Source of the DNA: Bacteroidota bacterium
Lineage (GTDB): Bacteria; Bacteroidota; Bacteroidia; AKYH767-A; OLB10
Reading direction: 5' to 3'
Assembly: GCA_016699635.1 (NCBI GenBank)
Contig: CP064983.1
Span: 620,001-684,000 of the forward strand
DNA length: 64,000 bases
Shown here: in pieces, positions 1-8,148 of the stretch
Layout of the letters: every line of letters begins with the position of its first letter
Position numbering within the stretch: the stretch's first letter is position 1
Notes under the pieces: model-generated
What the model saw: only the letters and a program-made list of their open reading frames with translations
Databases searched by the model: none
Told to the model about the DNA's origin: nothing
Translations under genes and position numbers: made by a program

Positions 1-2
1 AA

Positions 3-1137
3 AACCCTCAAATCAATTTTGAACGAAATTTTGAAGTGATGCGAGATTTCCGTAAAGGGGGAATTAATCCTTCAATGTTTGTTGATTTTATAAAGGCAGT
101 TAAAAGTTTACCACCAATTAACGACCGAACAGATGTTGACTATGCAACGCTTGATAAGCAGTTTAATCTAACTGATATTTCTCCAAAGGATGCTTCTACA
201 ATTATAGGAGAAGTAATGAGAAGGGGAATTGAGAGCAACAAGTTTTGTTGGCATCCTCAAGCAAGTAACACAACTTGCAATATTGATAGTTCAGGAAAAA
301 TTATTGTAAGTGCTGCGCATTCTATACAGAACAATGGAGTTCTTAGCAAGATAGTAGAGAATGGACATGTCATGGGATACGACATGAATAAAGGCGAATT
401 TGATGGGAAACAACTTGGAAAAAACTATGCTTCAATATTTTGGGGTTTCTGTAATAATCATGATTCCATTTTCAGACCAATAGAGATTAATCCATTCACT
501 GGCACTGCTGAACAAAATTTTTTATTTGCTTATAGAGGTTTTGTTGTTTCCTCACACAAGAAAATAGAAGTTTCATCATGGATAAATTTTGGCGAACAAT
601 CCGACAAGGACATTAATGAAAACAGAAAAATATTTGATTCAGCAATATTAGCAAACGATTACTCTATTATTGAAACAGAAATATTTGAATTGCCCGCATT
701 TTACCCAATAGCAGTATCATCCTCTTTTTTTCTGGATTTTGATTTTGAAGGAAATGCAATTCCTCATTCAGATGAAAGAATGGAAGATATTTATGTAACA
801 CTTTTACCAGGAGAGAAAAAAACATATTTTTTATTAAGCTACTTTACGCAAGACAAGCATCTGTATGGAAATCTTGGAGTACAACTTAAACTCCGCAATA
901 ACTTAAAAATCTGATATTACAATGTTGGTAGCAGCTCATGTGGAAAATATTTATTTCAATCCAACTTACTATGAAACATTCATCGCTCAACACGAGAAGA
1001 TATTGAAGACGATATTTGTTCATTCGCAAATGGACTATGCAACAATTGGCGACAACAATGAACTCAACGTTGAGTTTTCAATGACACCAAGTAATTATCT
1101 TGACAATCCGTATGGAATAAATTTCTTTGGATATTAA
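3..1137 (+). CDS. Hypothetical protein with Cys/His motif, 5'-partial, frameshifted
   Basis: The frame is open to the left edge, so the true start is outside the window; a GTG at 36 followed by ATG at 39 are only internal candidates. The first part runs to a stop at 914. The next frame continues from about 907 to 1137, and removing one A from the A5 run at 905-909 joins them. Visible landmarks are C-W-H-P then C eight residues on (about codons 83-92), the motif SAAHSIQNNG, and FWGFCNNHDSIFRPIE further on. This Cys...AHSIQ...GFC..HD..F.PIE pattern resembles a widespread uncharacterised family with a possible metal-binding site. That family assignment is from memory and no function is known to me. 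It is first of three same-strand accessory genes. Confidence 0.6.
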
Positions 1138-1166
1138 AGTGAAAAGAAAACTGCCGATAACAGCAA

Positions 1167-1289
1167 GATTAAACGCAATAAAAAAAAGAAGGGCTTTGAG
1201 AGGTAAACGAACAGTGGTGCAAGTAATAAAGAGTATCGGTAATCGGAGAGTTGTGGTTCTAAACCCTTCTTTTTTTTACTGCGTTAATC
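1167..1289. repeat. Imperfect inverted repeat, about 26-base arms
   Basis: Left arm 1167-1193 and right arm 1264-1289 pair over about 26 bases, with one mismatch near the middle and one bulged base near the outer end; about 70 bases lie between them. The arms contain an A8/T8 run flanked by AAGAAGGG/CCCTTCTT and ACGCAAT/ACTGCGT. It could be a terminator-like hairpin, a miniature-element remnant or a cassette recombination site; the sequence does not decide. Confidence 0.55.
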
Positions 1290-1462
1290 CCTTCTTCGTT
1301 ACCTGCAAGCCTATAAAACGACACAGCAAGAATGAAAGACAGAAATAAACATAAAGTAACGGGACAAATGAACCATCAGACAGCCGACCCTAAAGCCAAC
1401 ACTTCTGTATTTTTATTTTTTTCCACCGCACATTTTTTTAAAACAATTTTAGCCAACCGCAC

Positions 1463-1527
1463 AAATGGCACATTTGGTTTTGCCCCGACACACAAGCCGA
1501 CTCTTCGCAAAACCAAAAGAGCCATTT
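1463..1527. repeat. Imperfect inverted repeat, 21-base arms
   Basis: Left arm 1463-1483 (AAATGGCACATTTGGTTTTG and one more base) and right arm 1507-1527 are reverse complements at 18 of 21 positions, with a 23-base loop. It lies 58 bases upstream of the protease start. It may be regulatory or a recombination-type palindrome. Confidence 0.6.
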
Positions 1528-1584
1528 TTTGCCAACGCTTTTCAATCATTCAAAAACGATAACAACTACCCGAATAAAACAAAT

Positions 1585-3563
1585 ATGAAAAAAGGAATAC
1601 TTTTATTGACAATGGTTCTATTGAACTTTACAATGACTTTCGGACAAAAGAAAGTTGCAAATTATTATAGCGTAAAAGGCTATGATGAACAAACTGCTAA
1701 ATCCTACTTTGACAGATTTGATATTGACCCTATTGAGGGAATTTGGCAAAGCAATGACGGCTTTAAATATTCCATTGAAAAGGACGTTGAAAATGGAATG
1801 AGGCAGGAAGGCAAATATCGTGTAATTATTCTTTCTCACAATACAAATAATCCTTTTTGGAAAGAAACTTATGTGAAAGGATTTATGGAAAAGACAGCAG
1901 CTAACGGAGTTTTCAATATTGATTACTACACAGCGGGACGAAACTATTCGGGTAATACAGATATTGAAATTCAAACCTGTATCGGATTGCTTGAAGCATC
2001 TGCGTTATTCACATTCACAAAACAAGACGGAGATAAAATCATTCTCATAAAACTATATCCCAAAACAGAGAATGACAATTCGGGAACATTCTCATCTTCA
2101 AATAATGTAAAATCATCGGGAACAGGATTTGCGATTTCATCTAACGGCTATATTGTAACCAATCATCACGTAATTGAAAATGCAAATTCTATAGAAGTAA
2201 AGGGTGAATGGGAACTTTTCAAGAAAATTATCGGCTGAAATAGCCGTTTCAGATGAAAAAATGATTTAGCAATCATCAAAATCAATGACCCTAATTTTAC
2301 TACTCTTACCCTGTTCCTTACACTTTCCGACAAGGAATTGCAGACGTTGGCGAAAATGTATTTGTATTGGGCTATCCAATGACAAGTTCAATGGGAGAAG
2401 AAATCAAATTAACAAATGGTATTATCAGTTCTAAAACAGGCTTTAAAGGAGATATATCTTCTTACCAAGTTTCAGCACCTGTTCAACCCGGAAATTCAGG
2501 AGGACCTTTGTTTGACAAAAATGGAAACCTTATAGGAATTGTTAGTGCCAAACATTCTTTAGCTGAAAATGCAAGTTATGCAGTCAAAGTCAGCTATTTG
2601 AAAAGCCTCATAGAATTGTTGCCTCAATCAATAAATCAGTCTACATTAAATACTTTAAGTGGAAAAGGATTAACAGAGCAAGTAAAAATTGCTTCAAATT
2701 ATACATACCTGATTGTGATTAACGATAAAGGAAATTCTTATAGGAGTTCAAACAATAACACAACACCTAAAAAATCATCAACATCAGAACAAAATGCAGA
2801 AATATATTATCAAAAAGCCCAAGAACTATGGGAAAACAGAGACCATAAAGGAGCATTGGAACAAATCAATTTATCAATAGATGCTTCACCTAATTATGCG
2901 GGTTCGTATTATTTCCGTGGCTTTATTTATTTGTATGGTATCAGAAATTATGAAAAAGCAGTTGATGACTTTACTAAGTCCATTCAAATGCAATCCGATT
3001 TTGAAGAAGCGTATTTTTTTCGTGGAATGGCGTTTCACGATTTAGAAAAGAACATTGAAGCTATGAAAGATTTTACGAAAGTTATTAGTATGAACAAAGA
3101 AAACACTGACGCATATTTTATGCGTGCCTTGATAAAATCAAATATGAATGACAAACAAGGAGCAATTTCAGATTATGACGAAATAATAAAACGAGAAAAA
3201 AGTGCTGAACCGAGTGTTTACGATATGGCAACTGTTTACAATAACAAGGCATATTGTTTGGTTGAACTTGATAAATCTAATGAAGCATTGCCTTTTGTAA
3301 ACAAAGCCCTTGATTTGGAAAAAAGCCTTTGGTATATATGGGACACACGAGGCGAGATATACTACAAACTTGCGCAATATAATGAAGCTATAAAAGATAT
3401 GAATAAAGCTATAGGAATAGAAGAACACGATAATTCATTTTACATCAGAGGACTTGCAAGGATAAAATTAGGACAAAATGAAAGTGGTTGCAAAGACCTT
3501 TCAAAAGCAGGCGAACTTGGCGAAATCAAAGCATACGATGCGATGAAACAGCATTGTAAATAA
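1585..3563 (+). CDS. HtrA/Deg-like trypsin-fold serine protease with C-terminal TPRs, frameshifted
   Basis: The ATG at 1585 gives a signal peptide (MKKGILLLTMVLLNF...FGQ), so the product should be exported; the earlier in-frame ATG at 1465 would precede it with an unlikely leader. The catalytic His is in TNHHVIEN (about 2160) and the Ser in GNSGGPL (about 2500-2520). The Asp is in NDLAIIK, read only in a shifted frame near 2265-2290. Three indels at about 2205, 2258 and 2322 break the frame between the pieces 1585-2238 and 2367-3563; repairing them restores a continuous trypsin domain. From about 2800 there are four or five TPR units (YYQKAQELW..., YYFRGFIYLYG..., YFFRGMAFHDL...). Deg proteases normally carry PDZ domains; none is seen here, so the TPRs may select the substrate or partner. 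Confidence 0.8.
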
Positions 3564-3566
3564 CAT

Positions 3567-3595
3567 ACAAACGCACTAAAAATCGTAACGTTTGT
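3567..3595. repeat. Short inverted repeat after the protease gene
   Basis: ACAAACG at 3567-3573 pairs with CGTTTGT at 3589-3595 across a 15-base loop, between the stop at 3563 and the next start. There is no T-run, so it is not a convincing intrinsic terminator. Confidence 0.4.
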
Positions 3596-3612
3596 AACAT
3601 GAATTTTAAGAA

Positions 3613-5139
3613 ATGCCACGACAGCAAGAAATGAATGAAATCTTTTTGACTCCATATACAATTATTGAGAATACAGATTATTCTATTGAAACCAAAAGTA
3701 TCATTAGGGCTTCGGACTTTTCAAATGAGCCATTTCAAGACGGAAGAATTACATTTAGTTTTATAGGCTGTTGTTTTAAGAAATTAGAAATTGAAAACAG
3801 CGAAACTATAAACTTCAAAGACATAAGTATACAATTTATAGGTTGTTTAATTAATGAAATCAACGTTGAAAATATCATCACAACAAATTTTTCAATCTTC
3901 TTTGGAAGTTCAATCTTACAAGGAAGAATAAAGAATGAAAATTTGAGGAGTGTTGAAGCGAACAACTGTCTCTTAAATAATTCATTGTTTTTACTTGATT
4001 TAAAAAGAGCTATTGTTTCATACACAGAAGAAAACATTTTTCCAATTCGTTGGAAAAAACTATTCAAGTCGGTTAATACTAATCTTGAAAACTTGCTTAC
4101 CGAAAAGCACTCATTTTACATTTACGACTGTAAAGATATTGTTTTTACTTTCAATGAAAATTCAACAAATACCAAAGGGGTTTACAAAAGACCATATTCT
4201 TATGAGATTGAAAACAAAATTGGGTATTATCTGAATGGAGAAGAAAAGAAGAAATTTAAAGTCAGTTTGAGTGTTCAGTACTCGGCAGACAAAGAACACA
4301 ACTTGACTAAAATAATAAATGCTAAACTTTTGGCTTTATCTCTCAGCGGTTATTCAACAGGCGAATTGCTGATTGAAAATTGTAACATAGACAGTTGGTA
4401 TATCAGAAATTTTTCAGCACAATTAGGAGCTAATTTTTATGACATCAAACCATTCAGAAAAGAAACAGAAGAAACAAAATTAGAAATACACAAATCAAAC
4501 CTTGACAAAGTTTGGTTTGATAATGTTGCGTTTGATGATTATTCTACAATTTCACTTTACCGAAATAAATTTGGGCAAACCACTTTGACGGCTTGCGATT
4601 TTCCAAGTAAATACATGGGTTTTGATAAAATACAAACCATTGAAAATATTCACAATCCAGAGAGAAAAGATAAAAATTATTTCAAAACACGCTACGAAAC
4701 ATTTTTGCAGTTGAAAAAACAGCTTGAAGCATCTGGTAATTTCTATGAAGCTCAAAAATTTCAAGCAATATCAAACGAAGCTCTTAGAAACGTTGAAAAC
4801 CTGCCTTATTGGGACAGAGTAATTTTGGAAATCAATAGTCTTTCAAATAATCACGGATTATCAATAAAAGCACCATTTATTGCAACAATTTTCATCTCAA
4901 TTATCTTTTACATTCTGTATTTATGGAGTTTAGGAAGAATGTTTAACAGCAATGGAATTGATTGGAATTTGTTCGGTTATTACTTTTCGTTTCTTGACAT
5001 AACACATAGGACAGATTTTTTGGTAAGCAAGATTGAACTAAATGGTTGGTCTTTGGCAATAGATTATTTAAATAAAATCATTGTTGGATTTTTAATTTAT
5101 CAGTTTATTGCAGCATTCAGAAAATATGGAAAGAAATAA
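3613..5139 (+). CDS. Pentapeptide/beta-helix-like membrane-anchored protein
   Basis: Intact, 508 codons from ATG 3613; ATG 3631 (MNEIFLTPYTI) is an equally good start, because the first codons overlap an ACAGCAAGA 9-mer that recurs in the spacer upstream. The first 300 residues have recurring short strands of the pentapeptide or beta-helix kind (...FIGCCFKKLEIEN..., ...FIGCLINEINVEN...). Residues about 345-405 look helical. The C-terminal 110 residues hold two hydrophobic segments (APFIATIFISIIFYILYLW and IIVGFLIYQFIAAFRKYGKK). I recall similar C-terminal membrane parts on pentapeptide-repeat proteins of Bacteroidota, but no function is established. There is no signal peptide, so the repeat part is probably cytoplasmic. 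Confidence 0.6.
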   Translation: MPRQQEMNEIFLTPYTIIENTDYSIETKSIIRASDFSNEPFQDGRITFSFIGCCFKKLEIENSETINFKDISIQFIGCLINEINVENIITTNFSIFFGSSILQGRIKNENLRSVEANNCLLNNSLFLLDLKRAIVSYTEENIFPIRWKKLFKSVNTNLENLLTEKHSFYIYDCKDIVFTFNENSTNTKGVYKRPYSYEIENKIGYYLNGEEKKKFKVSLSVQYSADKEHNLTKIINAKLLALSLSGYSTGELLIENCNIDSWYIRNFSAQLGANFYDIKPFRKETEETKLEIHKSNLDKVWFDNVAFDDYSTISLYRNKFGQTTLTACDFPSKYMGFDKIQTIENIHNPERKDKNYFKTRYETFLQLKKQLEASGNFYEAQKFQAISNEALRNVENLPYWDRVILEINSLSNNHGLSIKAPFIATIFISIIFYILYLWSLGRMFNSNGIDWNLFGYYFSFLDITHRTDFLVSKIELNGWSLAIDYLNKIIVGFLIYQFIAAFRKYGKK

Positions 5140-5214
5140 GAAAGCCTTGTAGGAGCGAGCACCATTTCCGTTCGTGCCATTAAACGCTTACGACTTCCAG
5201 TCGCATTTTCGTAC

Positions 5215-5249
5215 TTTCAAAGTCTCCCGCATTTGAGGGGACTTTGAAA
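5215..5249. terminator. Strong hairpin downstream of the membrane repeat-protein gene
   Basis: TTTCAAAGTCTCCC at 5215-5228 pairs with GGGGACTTTGAAA at 5237-5249, with an 8-base loop. It lies 75 bases after the stop at 5139. The following bases are A-rich, not T-rich, on the plus strand, so intrinsic termination is likely but not textbook. Confidence 0.45.
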
Positions 5250-5346
5250 TAATAAAAAAACATTGAAGGATTAATACGTTTTTTAGTAATATAGTACACA
5301 TTTAATTTCACCTATGAGGTCGCACCACCCATGACAGTATGATTTA

Positions 5347-5429
5347 CCTACCAATAATATGCTCGTACCTACGGCACTTCAAAGATTTCTGAATTTTATT
5401 TAGCTACCAAAAGTTCCTCCCTCCGTGAC
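5347..5429. repeat. Two degenerate CTACCAA...CCTNCG interspersed-repeat units
   Basis: The units at 5347-5377 and 5404-5429 share the frame CTACCAA-A...(n)...CCT-CG followed by a short C/A tail. Non-coding repeats of this general look occur between genes in Bacteroidota, from memory only. No function is known to me. Confidence 0.3.
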
Positions 5430-5452
5430 TAATTTTTTTTCGAATTAGCCAA

Positions 5453-5595
5453 CAACATTCAATCCTTCCAAACTTTCCAACTTTCCAACTTTCCAACTTT
5501 CCAAACCTTCCAAACTTTCCAACTTTCCAAACCTTCCAACTTTCTAAACCTTTCAACATTCTAAACATTCAAACTTTCCTAACTTTCCAAACTTA
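5453..5595. repeat. Degenerate tandem repeat, unit AACTTTCC(A)
   Basis: About 15 near-copies of an 8-9 base unit (ACTTTCCA, with variants such as ACCTTCCA and ACATTCTA) fill the stretch just past the end of the YitT gene. The inner copies at 5470-5540 are most regular and the edges decay. It is a simple-sequence tract that could vary in copy number by slippage. Confidence 0.75.
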
Positions 5596-5602
5596 ATTCC
5601 CA

Positions 5603-6574
5603 CTAAAAATCTTTAAGTGTTCTTTTCTTAATCATACCGCCTTTTGTATCGCGTACGGTATTCATAATAATAAATGCATTGGGGTCAATATGTTCAATCT
5701 CGGTTTTAAGTTTCGATATTTCAAGCCGGGTTACAACAGTGTAAATAATTTCAATCTCTGCCAGATTGTGTCCATTCTTGCCATAGCCGCGCTTACCGTT
5801 ATAAATCGTTACACCCATGTTTAGTTTTTCAGTAATCAACTTTCTTATTTCATCACTGTGCGATGAAATTATGGTCACACCGGTATATTCCTCTACCCCT
5901 TCAAGAATAAAATCAATGGTTTTTGATGCTGCCAGATAAATTAAAATTGAATACATGGCAACTTCAATAGAAATGAGCACTGCAGCAAAACTGAAAATTA
6001 CAATATTAAATGCAAAAATAATTTCGCCTATTGACAGTCCGGAACTCCTGCTGATATAAATTGCCAATACTTCTGTACCATCAAGCACGGCACCCCCACG
6101 AATAGCAAAACCAATACCCATGCCCAGAAAAAATCCACCGAAAATTGATACCAGCAACTTATCGTTCGTTACTGTTGGATAGGGAATATAATAAACTGCA
6201 AGGGCAAGAAATACAATGGCTATAATACTCTTGACAGAAAACTTTCTGTCAATTTGTTTATAGGCAAGAATCAGAAATGGAATATTTATTAAAACAATTA
6301 AAACCGAAACACTAATGGCAGTTTTTAAACTAACAAGAAGCGAAATTCCTGTCACTCCCCCATCAATAAATTTATTGGGCAATAAAAATCCCTTCAACCC
6401 AAATCCCGCAGAAATTATACCTAAAGAAACAAAGACTAATGAAACAAGTGCCTGCCTGACACTAATCCTGAAAAGGTAATATTCATGTGCAATAACATAG
6501 CGCGAACGAGCCAATTTGTAATGTTCTTCGTTCTCCTTATACTGTTTAAAACGCTCTGTTATGAATGATAGCAT
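5603..6574 (-). CDS. YitT family integral membrane protein
   Basis: Intact, 323 residues. The N-terminal two thirds holds five or six transmembrane segments with the glycine-rich signatures of the YitT/DUF161 family (KGFLLPNKFIDGGVTGISLL; FFLGMGIGFAIRGGAVLDGT). The C-terminal about 90 residues is the soluble DUF2179 domain (YTGVTIISSHSDEIRKLI...GYGKNGHNLAEIEIIYTV). Family members are uncharacterised membrane proteins of usual length 280-320; transport is only presumed. It is transcribed away from DoxX, with a 142-base intergenic region between the two starts. Confidence 0.85.
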   Translation of the reverse strand: MLSFITERFKQYKENEEHYKLARSRYVIAHEYYLFRISVRQALVSLVFVSLGIISAGFGLKGFLLPNKFIDGGVTGISLLVSLKTAISVSVLIVLINIPFLILAYKQIDRKFSVKSIIAIVFLALAVYYIPYPTVTNDKLLVSIFGGFFLGMGIGFAIRGGAVLDGTEVLAIYISRSSGLSIGEIIFAFNIVIFSFAAVLISIEVAMYSILIYLAASKTIDFILEGVEEYTGVTIISSHSDEIRKLITEKLNMGVTIYNGKRGYGKNGHNLAEIEIIYTVVTRLEISKLKTEIEHIDPNAFIIMNTVRDTKGGMIKKRTLKDF

Positions 6575-6694
6575 AGATGATTAATATGGCAAATTTAAAA
6601 TATTTTCGTTTCAAATTTTAAAATTTTTATGTGAAGGGTTTACTTTATCACTATATCCTGTGAGATAAATCATCCGGCAATGTTCTTTAATTTC

Positions 6695-6702
6695 TAACTT
6701 TG
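6695..6702 (+). promoter_or_regulatory. Candidate -7 element TAACTTTG upstream of DoxX
   Basis: TAACTTTG fits the TAnnTTTG consensus of the Bacteroidota primary sigma factor and lies 15 bases before the DoxX ATG. No good TTTG was found 19 bases upstream, so only the -7 half is supported. Confidence 0.35.
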
Positions 6703-6716
6703 TAGAAAAATTAGTC

Positions 6717-7136
6717 ATGCACAGTATTTGGTCACCAGAAGTTTTTGCTGTATTTCTATGCAGAGTGGTTCTTGGCATCTTGTTTTTGTTTCAGGGTTAT
6801 GAAAAACTTTTTACAATAGGCATAACTAAAGTGACAGAAATTTACCGCTCGGAATTGGTTAAAAAAGGGTTTCCCCTTTCCGTTGTAAAACCACTACTGA
6901 CATTGTCATCATTTATAGAATTTGCTGGAGGCTTTTTATTAATTATCGGTCTCTTTAAGTATTATTCTTTATATCTTCTTGGCTTGAATATGATTGGCGC
7001 ATCTCTTGCATTCAGCATTATGCGACCTATGTGGGATTTGCAACATGTTTTTCCCAGATTGGCGTTGTTAGTTACACTACTCATATTACCTGCTGCATGG
7101 GATTTAATATCTATAGATCATTTCTTAATAAAATAA
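6717..7136 (+). CDS. DoxX family membrane protein
   Basis: Intact, 139 residues with four predicted transmembrane helices. It has the DoxX features: an early R-x-x-LG-x-LF-x-x-G-x-x-K segment (CRVVLGILFLFQGYEKLF), a second helix with EFAGGFLLIIGLF, and a third starting at Y-x-x-x-L-L-G. Family members are small inner-membrane proteins often tied to redox or sulfur chemistry; the substrate here is unknown. The ATG at 6717 is the only sensible start. The universal stress protein follows after 16 bases, so the two are probably co-transcribed. Confidence 0.85.
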   Translation: MHSIWSPEVFAVFLCRVVLGILFLFQGYEKLFTIGITKVTEIYRSELVKKGFPLSVVKPLLTLSSFIEFAGGFLLIIGLFKYYSLYLLGLNMIGASLAFSIMRPMWDLQHVFPRLALLVTLLILPAAWDLISIDHFLIK

Positions 7137-7152
7137 CAAAACCATTATTGAT

Positions 7153-7998
7153 ATGAAAATTATTCTTTGTCCGACAGACTTCTCTTCAAATGCAACTCAT
7201 GCTGTTGCTTATGCCAGCGAAATGGCATTAAAAACAAATGCAAGTTTAATACTTCTGCATACTTTCGAAACACCAATTTTATACAGTGATGTAGCGTTTG
7301 TAACCGTACAATATGATTACAAAGTGCTGCATGATGCTGCAGCAAAAAAACTAAAAAAGTTCAAAGAGAAATTTTTTGTAAATAAGTACGCTAAACTCAA
7401 AGTAGAGTTGATACTGCAACAAGGATTAGCATCTGCACGCGCGATGGAAACTGCCTCTGAAAAGAAAGTTGACATGATTGTTATGGGGACTACAGGCACC
7501 GGTGCAGGCGAACGATTTTTAATTGGAAGCAATGCAGGTCGTGTTGTAAAAAATGCACCATGTCCTGTACTTCTTATTCCACCGCGTGTAAAATTCAATG
7601 GACTAAAAAAACTTGTTTATGCAACTGACCTTTCTGATGACAACCTGAGCAAAGCATCAGAACTGATTCCATTTGCTAAGGCGTTTAACAGTGAACTTTT
7701 ATTTCTTTACATTGATACAACAACTTTATCTAAAGATGAAATAGATGTTAAAAAAATTACAGATCTGGTTCGCAAAAAGGTAAAATATCCAAAACAATCA
7801 GGATATGTATGTACTGATGTTTCTATTCAGAATGGTGTGAGTCATTTCCTTAAGAAATTCAAAGCTGACGCTTTGGTGATGTACACCCGCCATCGTAACT
7901 TATTTAAAGGGTTATATAAGCCAAGTATAGCAAAAAGCGTGTCCTACAACACCAAGGTTCCTTTGCTGGTAGTGCATGAAAACGACACCCTTTTTTAG
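7153..7998 (+). CDS. Universal stress protein, tandem UspA domains
   Basis: Intact, 281 residues with two Usp domains. Domain 1 (1-147) starts MKIILCPTDFSSNA and has the nucleotide-binding glycine motif MGTTGTGAGERFLIGSNAG followed by VVKNAPCPVLLIP. Domain 2 (about 153-281) starts KKLVYATDLSDDN and lacks the glycine motif (MYTRHRNLFKGLYKPS...), so it probably does not bind ATP. Tandem Usp proteins of this length are common in Bacteroidota and act in the cytoplasm in stress response. It is probably in an operon with DoxX. Confidence 0.9.
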   Translation: MKIILCPTDFSSNATHAVAYASEMALKTNASLILLHTFETPILYSDVAFVTVQYDYKVLHDAAAKKLKKFKEKFFVNKYAKLKVELILQQGLASARAMETASEKKVDMIVMGTTGTGAGERFLIGSNAGRVVKNAPCPVLLIPPRVKFNGLKKLVYATDLSDDNLSKASELIPFAKAFNSELLFLYIDTTTLSKDEIDVKKITDLVRKKVKYPKQSGYVCTDVSIQNGVSHFLKKFKADALVMYTRHRNLFKGLYKPSIAKSVSYNTKVPLLVVHENDTLF

Positions 7999-8048
7999 CC
8001 TTATAAGGTACTGAGATTACTCATTTATTAACTGATTGCAAACAGTAA

Positions 8049-8078
8049 TTGTACTTGTTTCTGTTACTGCTATATTAG
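8049..8078 (+). promoter_or_regulatory. Candidate Bacteroidota promoter TTG-N19-TATATTAG
   Basis: TTG at 8049-8051 and TATATTAG at 8071-8078 are separated by exactly 19 bases; the -7 box differs from TAnnTTTG at one position. It lies 70 bases upstream of the metallopeptidase ATG at 8149. Confidence 0.4.
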
Positions 8079-8148
8079 CGGAATAATCGGTGCATGAGGT
8101 CATTTCATGCACCATTTCCAAATCAAACAAAAACAAATCAAATTACAC

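Larger units (their letters stand above)
1138..1584. other. 447-base non-coding spacer holding two imperfect inverted repeats
   Basis: Open frames of 70-76 codons here have low-complexity, Lys/Arg- or Phe-rich translations and no family resemblance, so I treat the stretch as non-coding. It holds two long imperfect palindromes (listed separately) and two of three local copies of the 9-mer ACAGCAAGA (1160-1168 and 1323-1331; the third is at 3621-3629). No clear promoter was found, although the downstream protease gene starts at 1585. Confidence 0.6.
5140..5602. other. 463-base non-coding region rich in repeats
   Basis: No coding frame is supported. The stretch contains a strong hairpin (5215-5249), two degenerate CTACCAA units (5347-5377 and 5404-5429) and a run of AACTTTCC-type tandem repeats (5453-5595). 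It marks the boundary between the plus-strand accessory block and a minus-strand YitT gene. Confidence 0.7.

Noticed and set aside
1127..1562. Open frames of 73 and 76 codons in the first spacer
   Set aside because: The translations are basic or aromatic low-complexity, overlap the inverted repeats and have no recognisable motif or ribosome site.
1618..1974. 118-codon minus-strand frame inside the protease gene
   Set aside because: It lies wholly antisense to a signal-peptide and protease coding region and has no family features.
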